A stretch of 64,000 nucleotides of DNA, taken from Pyxidicoccus trucidator. Its GTDB lineage: Bacteria; Myxococcota; Myxococcia; Myxococcales; Myxococcaceae. This document shows, in pieces, positions 10,237 to 18,688 of the stretch. The position numbers and the translations under genes were made by a program. The stretch's first letter is position 1; every line of letters begins with the position of its first letter. The notes under the pieces are model-generated. The model saw only the letters and a list, made by a program, of their open reading frames with translations, made no database searches and had not been told where the DNA came from. The stretch spans positions 268,253 through 332,252 of the forward strand of contig NZ_JAAIXZ010000010.1 in NCBI RefSeq assembly GCF_010894435.1. The letters run 5' to 3'.

Positions 10237-10866
10237 TTGAGTCCGTCCCGAGCCCGCCGCAAGGCCTCCGCCGCCCCGTCTCCCTCCGTGGTCCCGGACC
10301 GCGCGGCCATGGCCCGCGCGGTGGAAGACTTCCTGCGCGCCGCGGGCCTGTCCCTCCAGGACGCCAACCTCGTGAACACGCCCCAGCGCGTGGCCGACGC
10401 CTGGATGTGCGAGTTCCTCGACGGCTATGCCCGCACGCCCGAGGAGGTGCTGGGGAAGACGTATGCCGCACCGAAGGGCTCGGCCGGGGAGATGGTGCTG
10501 GTGACGGACCTGCGCTTCCACTCCATGTGTCCGCACCACCTGCTGCCCTTCACCGGCCGTGCCCACGTGGCCTACGTGCCGGGTGGACGCGTGGTGGGCT
10601 TCAGCCGGCTGTCGGCGCTGGTGGACTGCTTCGCGCACCGGCTCACCCTCCAGGAGGACCTGGCGCGCAACGTGGCCAGCGCCCTGTCGCGTGTGCTCGG
10701 CAGCCCCGCCACCGCCTGCATCATCGAGGCGGAGCAGTCCTGCATGCGGCTGCGTGGCGACAAGCAGCGTGACGCCGTCACCCATGCCGAGGCCTACGAG
10801 GGCACCCTGCGGCGCGACGGGCCGCTGCGCCGTGAGCTGTGGGCGCGGCTGGGGTCCCGGCGATGA
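10237..10866 (+). CDS. folE: GTP cyclohydrolase I
   Basis: FolE converts GTP to 7,8-dihydroneopterin triphosphate, the first step of folate and tetrahydrobiopterin synthesis. The 209-residue length fits. The zinc and active-site motif FHSMCPHHLLPF is intact (Cys98, His100, His101), with a later zinc Cys in EAEQSCMRLRG. The first 20 residues are a basic, disordered extension. TTG at 10237 is used, with AGGAGCG upstream. Its TGA overlaps the ATG of the FAD oxidase gene (ATGA), so the two are translationally coupled although no common pathway is known. Confidence 0.92.
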   Translation: MSPSRARRKASAAPSPSVVPDRAAMARAVEDFLRAAGLSLQDANLVNTPQRVADAWMCEFLDGYARTPEEVLGKTYAAPKGSAGEMVLVTDLRFHSMCPHHLLPFTGRAHVAYVPGGRVVGFSRLSALVDCFAHRLTLQEDLARNVASALSRVLGSPATACIIEAEQSCMRLRGDKQRDAVTHAEAYEGTLRRDGPLRRELWARLGSRR

Positions 10867-12296
10867 GCCCGCCGGGCACCCCCGCGAGCTTCCCCCGCGT
10901 GGAGCCCGAGCGAGTGGAGCGCGCGTGCGAGGAGCTGGTGCGGGCACTCTCCCCGGGCCAGGTGCGCCGCGATGCGGACACGCTCGCCGCGTATGCGCGC
11001 GACGAGTCCGACAGCGGCGTGTACCCACCGGACGCCGTCGTCTTTCCGGAAGACACCGCGCAGGTGTCCACCGTCTTCAAGGTGTGCGGGGCGCATGGCG
11101 TGCCCTTCACGCCCTGCGGGGCGCGCAGCGGGAAGAGCGGGGGCTCGCTGCCGCTGTGCGGTGGCGTGGCGGTGAGCCTGGAGCGGATGACGCGCATCCG
11201 CTCCATCTCCGTGGAGGACCTCACCGCGGTGGTGGAGCCCGGCGTAGTGACTGGCGACTTGATGAAGGCGGTGGAGGCGGTGGGCCTCTTCTACCCGCCG
11301 GACCCGAACTCGTGGGAGTTCTGCACGCTGGGCGGCAACGTGGCGGAGAACGCCGGGGGCCCGCGTGCCCTCAAGTACGGCGTCACGCGCGACTACGTCA
11401 TCGGCCTGGAGTGGGTGCTGCCGGACGGTGAAGTCGTCCGCGTGGGGCGCCGCACCATCAAGGGCGTGGCCGGCTATGACCTCGTGGGCCTCTTCGTCGG
11501 CTCGGAGGGCACGCTGGGCGTGGCCACGGAAATCACCCTCCAGCTCATCCCCCTGCCGCGCCGGGTGATGACCGCGCTGGTGGTGTTCCCCTCCGTGCTG
11601 GACGCGGCGCGCGGCGTGTCCGCGGTGCTCGCCGCCGGCATCCTCCCGCGCTGCCTGGAGCTCATCGACGACGTGGCCCTGCGCGCGGTGGACGGCCGTG
11701 GCTTCAGCTTCCCGCCGGGCGCCGGTGCCGCCGTCATCGCCGAGGTGGACGGCAACAACGAGGAGGGCCTGCTGGCCGAGCTGTCGCAGCTCGGTGACAT
11801 CTGCACACAGCGAGGGGCCACCCAGACGCTGGTCGCTCAGGACGACTCACAACGTGAGAAACTCTGGGCCGCGCGTCGCTCCATTTCCCCAGCGCTCCGG
11901 GCCCTCAAGCCTCACAAGATTTCCGAGGACATCGTCGTGCCCCGTTCTCGGATTCCGGAAATCATCGAGCGCCTGAAGGCCATGGGCGCGGAGCTGGGCC
12001 TGACGGTGGCCACGTACGGCCACGCGGGAGACGGCAACCTCCACGCCAACATCCTCTATGAGGGGCCGCACCAACGGCCGCTGGTGGAGGAGGCGCTGCG
12101 CCGCATGCTGGTGATGACGGTGGAGCTGGGCGGCACGATCACAGGCGAGCATGGTGTAGGCCACGCGAAGCGGGAATATTTGTCGCTGGAGCAGCAGCCA
12201 GCGCTCATCGACCTGCAGCGGCGGCTCAAGTCCTTCTTCGACCCATCAGGCTTGCTCAATCCCGAGAAAATGTTCCCCGCGCCCAGGCGTTCTTAA
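10863..12296 (+). CDS. FAD-linked oxidase (GlcD / D-lactate dehydrogenase family)
   Basis: The 477-residue protein has an N-terminal PCMH-type FAD-binding domain (GARSGKSGGSLPLCGGVAVSL and later GGNVAENAGGPRALKYGV) and the C-terminal FAD-oxidase domain with YGHAGDGNLHAN and GEHGVGHAKREY, the His-containing motifs of 2-hydroxyacid oxidases. It probably oxidises glycolate, D-lactate or a related D-2-hydroxyacid and passes electrons to the respiratory chain. No glcE or glcF partner is adjacent, so it may work alone as in single-subunit D-lactate dehydrogenases. Confidence 0.88.
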   Translation: MSPPGTPASFPRVEPERVERACEELVRALSPGQVRRDADTLAAYARDESDSGVYPPDAVVFPEDTAQVSTVFKVCGAHGVPFTPCGARSGKSGGSLPLCGGVAVSLERMTRIRSISVEDLTAVVEPGVVTGDLMKAVEAVGLFYPPDPNSWEFCTLGGNVAENAGGPRALKYGVTRDYVIGLEWVLPDGEVVRVGRRTIKGVAGYDLVGLFVGSEGTLGVATEITLQLIPLPRRVMTALVVFPSVLDAARGVSAVLAAGILPRCLELIDDVALRAVDGRGFSFPPGAGAAVIAEVDGNNEEGLLAELSQLGDICTQRGATQTLVAQDDSQREKLWAARRSISPALRALKPHKISEDIVVPRSRIPEIIERLKAMGAELGLTVATYGHAGDGNLHANILYEGPHQRPLVEEALRRMLVMTVELGGTITGEHGVGHAKREYLSLEQQPALIDLQRRLKSFFDPSGLLNPEKMFPAPRRS

Positions 12297-12517
12297 TTCG
12301 TAGCCGGTTTGGGCTCATTTTCGCCGGGACGTCACGGCCCTTACCTTCCAAGTGCCGGGAAGGGCTGGAGATTGACGTGCTTGTGTCAGGGGTAAGTGAC
12401 GGAAATGCCCTCTGACTTCGGAATGAGAAACCCTTTCGTCCGTTGCGCGTCCTAGAGACAGGTGGACGCGGAGCGGCGAGCAGATCGCGTCCGGCATCGA
12501 ACGGAGGACGGGAAATC

Positions 12518-13267
12518 ATGGCCAATTCGACGAAGTACGCGGCCGAGGGCCTGTCGCACTACCTGCGCAACCTCGGTGGGCACCACCAGCTCACCCGTGA
12601 GCAGGAGTACGAGCTGGCTCGGCGCGCTCGCAAGGGCGACGAGTCCGCGAGGCAGACGCTCGCCAGCTCCAACCTGGCCTTCGTGGTCGCCGTGGCGAAG
12701 AAGTTCGCCAACCGCGGCTCACGCCTGGATGACCTCATCCAGGAGGGCAACGTCGGCCTCATGAAGGCGATTGAGCACTTCGACCCCAAGAAGAACGTGC
12801 GCTTCGCCACCTATGCGGTGTGGTGGATTCGCGCCTACATCACCCGCTACCTGAAGGACAACCGCAGCCAGGTCCGCGGCGGCGAGGCGGAGCGCGGCAG
12901 CATGGTGGACTTCTCCCTGGACGCCACCATCGACGAGGAGGGCGAGACGACCTTCCTGGACCGCATCGAGGACGGCGGGCCCTCTCCGCAGCAGGTCTAC
13001 CTGTCGCGCGAGCAGGACACCGAAATCCAGGAGGCGCTGGCCAAGGTCCGCAAGCGCATCGGCGACCTCGGCTGGGACATCCTCACGGAGCGTCTCACCC
13101 AGGACAAGCCGCTCACCCTGGAGGAGCTGGGTCAGCGCTGGGGCGTGTCGCGCGAGCGCGTGCGCCAGGTGGAGCTCAAGACGAAGAACTTCCTCGAGCG
13201 CTACCTCTCCGCGTTCAACGAGAACGAGGAGTTTCCTGAAGAGCTGGCCTCGGCCGACGCAGCCTGA
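12518..13267 (+). CDS. RpoH/sigma-32-like RNA polymerase sigma factor
   Basis: The 249-residue protein contains sigma region 2 (DLIQEGNVGLMKAIEHFD, then RFATYAVWWIRAYI) and a region 4 helix-turn-helix (LTLEELGQRWGVSRERVRQVE); region 3 is short. It belongs to the sigma-32-like group that includes the developmental SigB and SigC of Myxococcus xanthus; I cannot say which orthologue it is. ATG at 12518 follows GGAGGACGGG. About 220 nt of upstream DNA holds its own promoter region, and a strong terminator follows, so it is monocistronic. Confidence 0.88.
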   Translation: MANSTKYAAEGLSHYLRNLGGHHQLTREQEYELARRARKGDESARQTLASSNLAFVVAVAKKFANRGSRLDDLIQEGNVGLMKAIEHFDPKKNVRFATYAVWWIRAYITRYLKDNRSQVRGGEAERGSMVDFSLDATIDEEGETTFLDRIEDGGPSPQQVYLSREQDTEIQEALAKVRKRIGDLGWDILTERLTQDKPLTLEELGQRWGVSRERVRQVELKTKNFLERYLSAFNENEEFPEELASADAA

Positions 13268-13304
13268 GTCACAGCGGCCTCCCCTCCCGGGGAGCTGCCC
13301 CACC

Positions 13305-13355
13305 AGGGCGGGACTGGACGGGTCTTCCACCCGACCGGCCCCGCCCTTGTTTTTT
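13305..13355 (+). terminator. Rho-independent terminator after the sigma factor gene
   Basis: AGGGCGGG (13305-13312) pairs with CCCGCCCT (13340-13347). An inner CGGGT/ACCCG stem extends the hairpin, and TGTTTTTT follows directly. Confidence 0.88.
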
Positions 13356-13417
13356 GGTGATGAAGGGTGGGCGGTTGGTTTGCGTACAAGCGAGCGTGCG
13401 TGCTAAACCCACCCGCC

Positions 13418-14158
13418 ATGCGCTTGATTTTGCTTGCGTTGTGCCTGCTTGGCGCCCTTCCAGCCGGTGCGGCGGACCCAGGGCTGCTGGCAACGCTGGA
13501 CTCTATCTATGAGAAGCGCGCGGACCCAGCCGCCGTGAAGGAGCTGGAGGCCGAGCTGAAGAAGGCCCTCGACGCCGCCCCGGACGACTACGAGGTCGCC
13601 TGGCGCAAGGCCCGCATCCTCCACTGGCAGGCCGACGGCGCCAGGGACGAGAAGCTGAAGAAGGTCCTCGGCCGCCAGACGTGGGACGCGGGGGAGCGGG
13701 CGGTGAAGCTCAACCCGGAGCGCGTGGAGGGCAACTACTTCGCGGCCACCGGCATTGGTGCGTATTCCCAGGCCGTGGGGGTCATGAAGGCCCTGGGCGA
13801 GGGGCTGGAGAGCAAGTTCAACGAGCGCCTCGACAAGGCCATCAAGCTCAATCCCGACTTCGAGCTGGGGGCTCCACTGTTGGCAAAGGGGCGCTACTAC
13901 TACGAGCTGCCGTGGCCCAAGAGGGATTTGGGCAAGTCCGCGGCGTTGTACGAGAAGGTCATCGCGAAGCACCCCCAGATGCTGCGCGCGTACCTCTTCC
14001 TCGGCGAGACGCTCCTGCGGGACGGCAAGGCGGAGAAGGCGCGTGACGCCATCCAGAAGGTGAAGCAGGGCAGTGTCGCGTTCGATCCTCCCGAGGGTCG
14101 GCGCGTTCAGGAGTTGGCCAAGAAGGTCGAAGCGGACATTGAAGAGGAGCTCAAATGA
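13418..14158 (+). CDS. TRAP-transporter T-component (TatT)-like TPR protein
   Basis: The 246-residue exported protein has a signal peptide (cleavage near AGAADP) followed by paired helices. Motifs such as GIGAYSQAVGVMKAL, NERLDKAIKLNPDFELGAPL and GRYYYELPWPKRDLGKSAALYEKV match the TatT family of periplasmic TPR proteins that bind ligands beside TRAP transporters. No TRAP permease is nearby. Its TGA overlaps the ATG of the acyl-CoA synthetase gene (ATGA), which may hint at a lipid-related ligand (inference). Confidence 0.75.
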   Translation: MRLILLALCLLGALPAGAADPGLLATLDSIYEKRADPAAVKELEAELKKALDAAPDDYEVAWRKARILHWQADGARDEKLKKVLGRQTWDAGERAVKLNPERVEGNYFAATGIGAYSQAVGVMKALGEGLESKFNERLDKAIKLNPDFELGAPLLAKGRYYYELPWPKRDLGKSAALYEKVIAKHPQMLRAYLFLGETLLRDGKAEKARDAIQKVKQGSVAFDPPEGRRVQELAKKVEADIEEELK

Positions 14159-16026
14159 GAGCAGAGAATCAGATGGCAGCTCCGGCTCCCGCGGCCGGGG
14201 GGTCGCAAGATGGGAACCTCGTCCAGTTGCTCGTACAGAACGCGCGCAACGCCTCCAAGGTGGGCGTCACGCACAAGAAGGACGGGCGCTGGCAGGACGT
14301 GACCTGGGTGCAGGTCCTGGAGGAGGTCAAGGCCCTCTCCGAGGCCCTGGTGGCCCAGGGCATCCGGCCCGGAGACCGGGTGGCCCTCTTCGGGAACACC
14401 AGCGTCCAGTGGATCATCTGTGACCTCGCCATCAGCGCGGCGCAGGCCATTACGGTGCCCATCTACTCGTCCAACACCCCGGACGAGTGTCGCTACATCA
14501 TCAACCACTCCGAGACGTCGTTCCTCTTCATCGACAACGATGAGAAGGACGCCAAGCAGGCCGGCCGGTTGACGCGCATCCGCCAGAAGCTGGCGGAGAT
14601 GCCCAGCCTGCGCAAGGTGGTCCTCTTCGACGGCGCCGTCGCGGGTGGCGTGGAGATGTCGCTCGCCGACCTGATGGCGCAGGGCCGCTCCGAGGTCCAG
14701 GCGCGCCCCGCCGCCTTCGACGAGCGCGTGGCCGCCATCAAGATGGATGACACCAACTCGCTCATCTACACCTCGGGCACCACGGGCGAGCCCAAGGGCG
14801 TCATCCTCACCCACAGCAACTGGGCGTACGAGGCCAAGGCCTCCCAGTCGGTGGGCATGATGGAGCCCACCGACTCGGTGATGCTCTTCCTGCCGCTGGC
14901 GCACGTGTTCGCGCAGGTGGTCAAGGCGGCCTGGCTGTCCATGGGCTACCGGCTCATCATCGCCGAGTCGGTGGACAAGCTCCTCGCCAACCTGGTGGAG
15001 ACGAAGCCCACCGTGCTGCCCTCGGTGCCGCGCGTCTTCGAGAAGGTCTACAACAACGTCGTGTCCAACGGCTCCTCGGCGCCGGGCCTCAAGGGCAAGC
15101 TGTTCCGCTGGGCCTTCAAGCTCTTCGACGAGTACGTCGAGGCGCGCAACCAGGGCCGCGAGTACAACACCCTGGCCTTCGGCCTCGCGAAGAAGCTGGT
15201 GTTCGCCAAGGTGCGGGCCGCCATCAGCGAGAAGCTGGGCGGCAACATGCGCCTGTTCATCTCCGGTGGCGCGCCGCTGTCCTCGAAGATTGGCTACTTC
15301 TTCGACCTGCTGGGCCTGAAGGTGCTCGAGGGCTACGGCCTGACGGAGACGTCCGCCGGCACCACCGTCAATCGCGAGAACAAGATCAAGATTGGCACCG
15401 TGGGCGCCCCCATGCCGGGCACGGAGCTGAAGATTGCCCCGGACGGGGAAATCCTCATCCGCGGTCCGGGTGTGATGAAGGGGTACTACAAGAACCCCGC
15501 CGCCACGGCCGAGGCCATCAACCCCGAGGGCTGGTTCTTCACGGGTGACATCGGCGAGCTGGACGCGGACAACTACCTGCGCATCACCGACCGCAAGAAG
15601 GACATCATCGTCACGGCGGGCGGGAAGAACGTGGCGCCGCAGAACATCGAGAACCTGCTCAAGACGCACCCCATCATCAGCCAGGCCATGGTGTACGGCG
15701 ACAAGCGCCCGTACCTCGTGACGCTCATCACCGTCTCTGAAGAGGGCGCGCGCAAGCTCCTCCAGGAGAAGGGCGCCCCGGTCGGCACCTACGCGGAGAA
15801 CGCGAAGCGGCCCGAGGTGCACGCGGCGGTGAAGGCGGCCCTGGACTCCGTCAACGGCGAGATGCCGCCGTACTCCACCGTGAAGCGCTTCTCGGTGCTG
15901 GAGGCGGACTTCTCGCAGGAGACGGGTGAGCTGACGCCCAAGCTCAGCGTGAAGCGCAAGGTCTGCAGCGCCAAGTACAAGCCGCAGATCGACTCCATGT
16001 ACGAAGGCGCCGCCGTCATCGACTGA
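14155..16026 (+). CDS. Long-chain fatty acyl-CoA synthetase (AMP-forming)
   Basis: The 623-residue enzyme activates fatty acids to acyl-CoA through an acyl-adenylate. The ATP-binding P-loop YTSGTTGEPKGV, the A5 motif GYGLTETSAG, the A7 region GWFFTGDIGELD and the hinge RKKDIIVTAGGKNVAPQNIE are all present. Length and motifs fit the FAA1/FadD15-like long-chain branch. Translation is coupled to the TPR gene by a 4-nt overlap. Two GC-rich hairpins and a convergent terminator follow. Confidence 0.92.
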   Translation: MRAENQMAAPAPAAGGSQDGNLVQLLVQNARNASKVGVTHKKDGRWQDVTWVQVLEEVKALSEALVAQGIRPGDRVALFGNTSVQWIICDLAISAAQAITVPIYSSNTPDECRYIINHSETSFLFIDNDEKDAKQAGRLTRIRQKLAEMPSLRKVVLFDGAVAGGVEMSLADLMAQGRSEVQARPAAFDERVAAIKMDDTNSLIYTSGTTGEPKGVILTHSNWAYEAKASQSVGMMEPTDSVMLFLPLAHVFAQVVKAAWLSMGYRLIIAESVDKLLANLVETKPTVLPSVPRVFEKVYNNVVSNGSSAPGLKGKLFRWAFKLFDEYVEARNQGREYNTLAFGLAKKLVFAKVRAAISEKLGGNMRLFISGGAPLSSKIGYFFDLLGLKVLEGYGLTETSAGTTVNRENKIKIGTVGAPMPGTELKIAPDGEILIRGPGVMKGYYKNPAATAEAINPEGWFFTGDIGELDADNYLRITDRKKDIIVTAGGKNVAPQNIENLLKTHPIISQAMVYGDKRPYLVTLITVSEEGARKLLQEKGAPVGTYAENAKRPEVHAAVKAALDSVNGEMPPYSTVKRFSVLEADFSQETGELTPKLSVKRKVCSAKYKPQIDSMYEGAAVID

Positions 16027-16125
16027 CGCTGCGGCCCCGCCCGGCCCCTCTCACGGAGGGGCCGGCCCCGTCTGGCCCCTCTCATGGGGGGCCGGGACGT
16101 GGGGGACGGCAAGTCGTGGAAATGA

Positions 16126-16169
16126 CAACGCCCGGACCAACCCGTGTCAGCGGGGTGGCTCGGGCGTTG
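16126..16169. terminator. Large hairpin between convergent acyl-CoA synthetase and tatA
   Basis: CAACGCCCG (16126-16134) pairs perfectly with CGGGCGTTG (16161-16169), with an inner CCCG/CGGG stem. It sits between two convergent genes and could end transcripts from both sides. A further hairpin (CGGCCCCTC / GGAGGGGCCG) lies just after the synthetase stop. Confidence 0.65.
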
Positions 16170-16219
16170 GTGCTTCAGGGGCTTCCGGGGCGGGGCGGCC
16201 GTCCCGGAGGTCCTCGCTC

Positions 16220-16465
16220 TCAGCCGTGGTGGCTGGGCGTCTGCGCCTTGGAGACGTCCTTCTCCACGCCGCTGCTGCTGGCGAGCGTGCCGCCGGCCTT
16301 CTTCTCACCGGGGGCGCCGGTCTCCTCGCCCTCGCCGCCGAAGCCGCGCTTGAAGTTGCGAATCGCGCTGCCCAGGGACGAGCCGAGCTGCGGCAGCCGC
16401 GTGGCCCCGAACAGGAGCAGCAGCACCGCCATGATCAGCAGGATCTCCATTCCCTTCAAACCCAT
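16220..16465 (-). CDS. tatA: Sec-independent translocase subunit TatA/E
   Basis: The 81-residue protein has the TatA layout: one short N-terminal transmembrane helix (MEILLIMAVLLLLFGATRLPQLG), the hinge Gly, an amphipathic helix (SLGSAIRNFKRGF) and an acidic tail. It forms the pore of the twin-arginine translocase. The start is the ATG at 16465 after AAGGAGCC. TatB and TatC are not adjacent. At least one protein in the window (the NHL protein at 44 kb) has a Tat-like signal. Confidence 0.9.
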   Translation of the reverse strand: MGLKGMEILLIMAVLLLLFGATRLPQLGSSLGSAIRNFKRGFGGEGEETGAPGEKKAGGTLASSSGVEKDVSKAQTPSHHG

Positions 16466-16542
16466 CACACGGCTCCTTCGCGAAAATCGCGTCGGAGCAT
16501 ACCGGTGGGCGCCACCATCCGCCAGCAAGTCCGGAGCCCGGA

Positions 16543-17562
16543 CTAGGCCTGCATGCTCGCTGGAGGACCAAGCTCCGCCGAGGGGGCCAGGAAGAGTGTG
16601 AGGAAGAGGGTGCTACCGGCGCGGTCCGTCTCCACGCCCACACCGCCGCCGTGGGCCTCCACCTCCTGCCGGGCGAGGTAGATGCGCAGCGGGTCCTCCA
16701 GCTTCTTCTCGCGGAAGGCGCGCTCCTCGCGCAGGAAGACGGCCGAGGCGTCATCGTCGGAGAGGGGCACCCCCTCGCGCCGCACCTCCACCCTCACGTG
16801 GGGCGGTGAGGGGCGCACGCGCAGGTGGATGACCTCGCCGGCCTGGGCGCGCAGGAGCTGGTACTGGATGAAGGACTCCACCGCATGCTGGATGCGGGCC
16901 CCGTCCACGGCCACGTCCGGCAGGCCCGCCTGGGGGTCCACGTCCAGCACCAGCGTGACGTTGGCCGCCGTGGCCGTCGCGCGCTGACGCTCCACCGCCG
17001 CGTCCAGCAGCGGCAGGAGCGACTGCCGCTCCGGCTCACAGGGGAGCGAGCCCAGGTCCGCGCGGCTGGCGTCGAAGAAGTCCTGGGCGAAGGACAGCGA
17101 GCGGTCCGCGTTGCGGAGGATGGTCTCCAGCCCGCGCTTCACCTTGGCATCCAGGGGCGAGCGCCCGTTGAGCAGCAGCGCGGCGTACGAGCGGATGTTG
17201 GCCAGCGAGCCGCGCAAGTCATGTGACGCCAGGCCCAGGTACCGCACGTGCTCGCGCACCGAGTCCTCGTCCCAGGGCACCGGGAAGGTCCACAGCAGCC
17301 GCGCCCCGTCCTCCAGCGCCGTCTCGCCCGCCACCACCGCGCGGCCCTCCCGCTCCCAGACGCCCCCGTCCCGCGAGCGTCGCCGGAAGCCGGCGGCGGC
17401 GAGCAGCGCCTGCATCGACGTCGCGGCGGAGGGCAGCTCCTCCAGGCCCAGGTGCTCGAGCAGCGTGCGGCCTAGCAGGCGAGGGCTCCCCTGGCGGGGG
17501 AGGAGGACGAGACCGGGTGCCACCGGGGTGCTGCCTGCTCCCATCTCCCTCGGGCTCGCCAC
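16543..17562 (-). CDS. Histidine-kinase-like sensor with degenerate ATPase domain
   Basis: The 339-residue protein has an N-terminal PAS-like region, a HisKA helix with the phosphorylatable His (LASHDLRGSLANIRSYAALLL, His about 113) and a C-terminal HATPase-like region. The ATPase part is odd. The N-box reads IQHAVESFIQYQ with no catalytic Asn, no DxGxG box is visible, and only a GGGVGVE glycine motif is left. It may not bind ATP and could act as a phosphotransfer or scaffold protein. GTG at 17562 follows GGAGGCGG. It is divergent from a receiver gene 157 nt away. Confidence 0.75.
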   Translation of the reverse strand: MASPREMGAGSTPVAPGLVLLPRQGSPRLLGRTLLEHLGLEELPSAATSMQALLAAAGFRRRSRDGGVWEREGRAVVAGETALEDGARLLWTFPVPWDEDSVREHVRYLGLASHDLRGSLANIRSYAALLLNGRSPLDAKVKRGLETILRNADRSLSFAQDFFDASRADLGSLPCEPERQSLLPLLDAAVERQRATATAANVTLVLDVDPQAGLPDVAVDGARIQHAVESFIQYQLLRAQAGEVIHLRVRPSPPHVRVEVRREGVPLSDDDASAVFLREERAFREKKLEDPLRIYLARQEVEAHGGGVGVETDRAGSTLFLTLFLAPSAELGPPASMQA

Positions 17563-17719
17563 GTTTTCCGCCTCCAGTCCAGCAGGTCACGGAAAGGGTG
17601 GGCAGCCACTGTCGGTTTGGCAACGTGTGCCCCAGCTTCGAGTGGCGGGCGCACTTTCTTGCGCCGCCGAGTGGAGGGATGGTGGGAGAATCGGTGGCGT
17701 CGCACCTCGGGAGACTGCT

Positions 17720-18133
17720 CTGACCCTGAACAACGCACAGCATGCTGGTGCTCCGGTGGTTCTGGTCGTCGACGACGACCCGGACATCCTGGAGGCGCTC
17801 TCGGAGATTCTGGAGGCCGAGGGCTTCGAGATTCGCCGCGCGCGGAACGGCAAGGAGGCCCTGGAGCGACTCGAGCCCGAGCCGCCCAACCTCATCCTCC
17901 TGGACCTGATGATGCCCGTCATGGACGGCTGGGAGTTCGCCCAGCGCATGCGGCAGCGTCCTCCGACCATTGCGAGCATCCCCATCATCGTCCTCAGCGC
18001 GGACCGCAACGTGGGCAGCAAGGCCGCGGACATCGGCGCGGTGGGCCACCTGGCCAAGCCCTTCGAGCTCAATGACCTGCTGGACATGGTGCGCCGCTCG
18101 CTGAACCCCGCCGCCGCCTCCACCAGCGCCTGA
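17720..18133 (+). CDS. Single-domain response regulator (CheY-like)
   Basis: A receiver domain of about 120 residues occupies almost the whole protein: acidic pocket VVDDDPD, phospho-acceptor Asp in LILLDLMMPVMDGW, then the conserved Ser (IVLSA) and Lys (LAKPFELND). There is no output domain. The start is uncertain. A CTG at 17720 has GGGAGA upstream, but CTG is a rare start. GTG at 17756 lies right at the domain edge, and GTG at 17642 would add 26 residues of unlikely sequence. It is divergent from the kinase-like gene and may take phosphate from it or from an orphan kinase. Confidence 0.85.
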   Translation: MTLNNAQHAGAPVVLVVDDDPDILEALSEILEAEGFEIRRARNGKEALERLEPEPPNLILLDLMMPVMDGWEFAQRMRQRPPTIASIPIIVLSADRNVGSKAADIGAVGHLAKPFELNDLLDMVRRSLNPAAASTSA

Positions 18134-18153
18134 CGGATGGCGTATCGCTTGTC

Positions 18154-18208
18154 TTGACCTGCCAGGGGGGCGCCATTACGGTCCCAACAGTCTTGATTCA
18201 GAAATCAA
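18154..18208 (+). promoter_or_regulatory. Promoter and 16-bp palindromic operator of the SCP2 gene
   Basis: TTGACC (18154-18159) and TACGGT (18177-18182) are spaced by 17 nt. The palindrome TTGATTCAGAAATCAA (18193-18208) covers the expected start point, where a repressor would act. A near copy (14 of 16 bases identical) lies before the acyl-CoA dehydrogenase gene at 26343-26358. Confidence 0.5.
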
Positions 18209-18230
18209 CGACCACGCCAAGGAGCGAGCC

Positions 18231-18557
18231 GTGACCGCGCAGGACATTATCGAGACCGAAATCCCCAACGTGCTCAAGCAGAAGCCTGAGCTGGCCAAGG
18301 AGATCAACGCGATCATCCACTTCGACATCTCCGGCGACGGCGGCGGCAAGTGGACGGTGGACCTGACGAAGCCGGACAACTGGGTCACCAAGGGCGCCGA
18401 GGGCACGCCGAAGATGACCGTTGCGGTGAGCAACGAGGACTTCGTGAAGATCCGCGAGAAGAAGCTCAACGCGCAGATGGCCGCCATGCAGGGCAAGCTG
18501 AAGTTCAAGCCCATGGACATGGGCCTTGCGATGAAGCTGGCGAAGCTGCTGGCGTAG
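18231..18557 (+). CDS. SCP2 sterol-carrier-domain protein
   Basis: The 108-residue protein is a single SCP2 domain (motifs FDISGDGGGKWTVDL, PKMTVAVSNEDFVKI, GKLKFKPMDMGLAMKLAKLL) that binds fatty acyl-CoA or other lipids in a hydrophobic tunnel. GTG at 18231 follows AAGGAGCGAG. The gene lies just upstream of a class III CoA-transferase gene and shares its candidate operator with an acyl-CoA dehydrogenase gene, which supports a role in fatty-acid metabolism. Confidence 0.88.
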   Translation: MTAQDIIETEIPNVLKQKPELAKEINAIIHFDISGDGGGKWTVDLTKPDNWVTKGAEGTPKMTVAVSNEDFVKIREKKLNAQMAAMQGKLKFKPMDMGLAMKLAKLLA

Positions 18558-18688
18558 CGGTACCGACCTGGAGCGCGGCGGCCGGCGGGTTCGCTGGCCA
18601 CGTCTCCCGGTGCGCGGCGCGTCCTCCTGACGGGGGCCGCGCCGCTGTCGTTTCCACCCCCCTCGCCGTGTCCCCTGGAGGAGTCCCC

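Noticed and set aside
14107..15822. 571-codon minus-strand frame opposite the acyl-CoA synthetase
   Set aside because: No start context or recognisable domain; composition is that of an antisense shadow.
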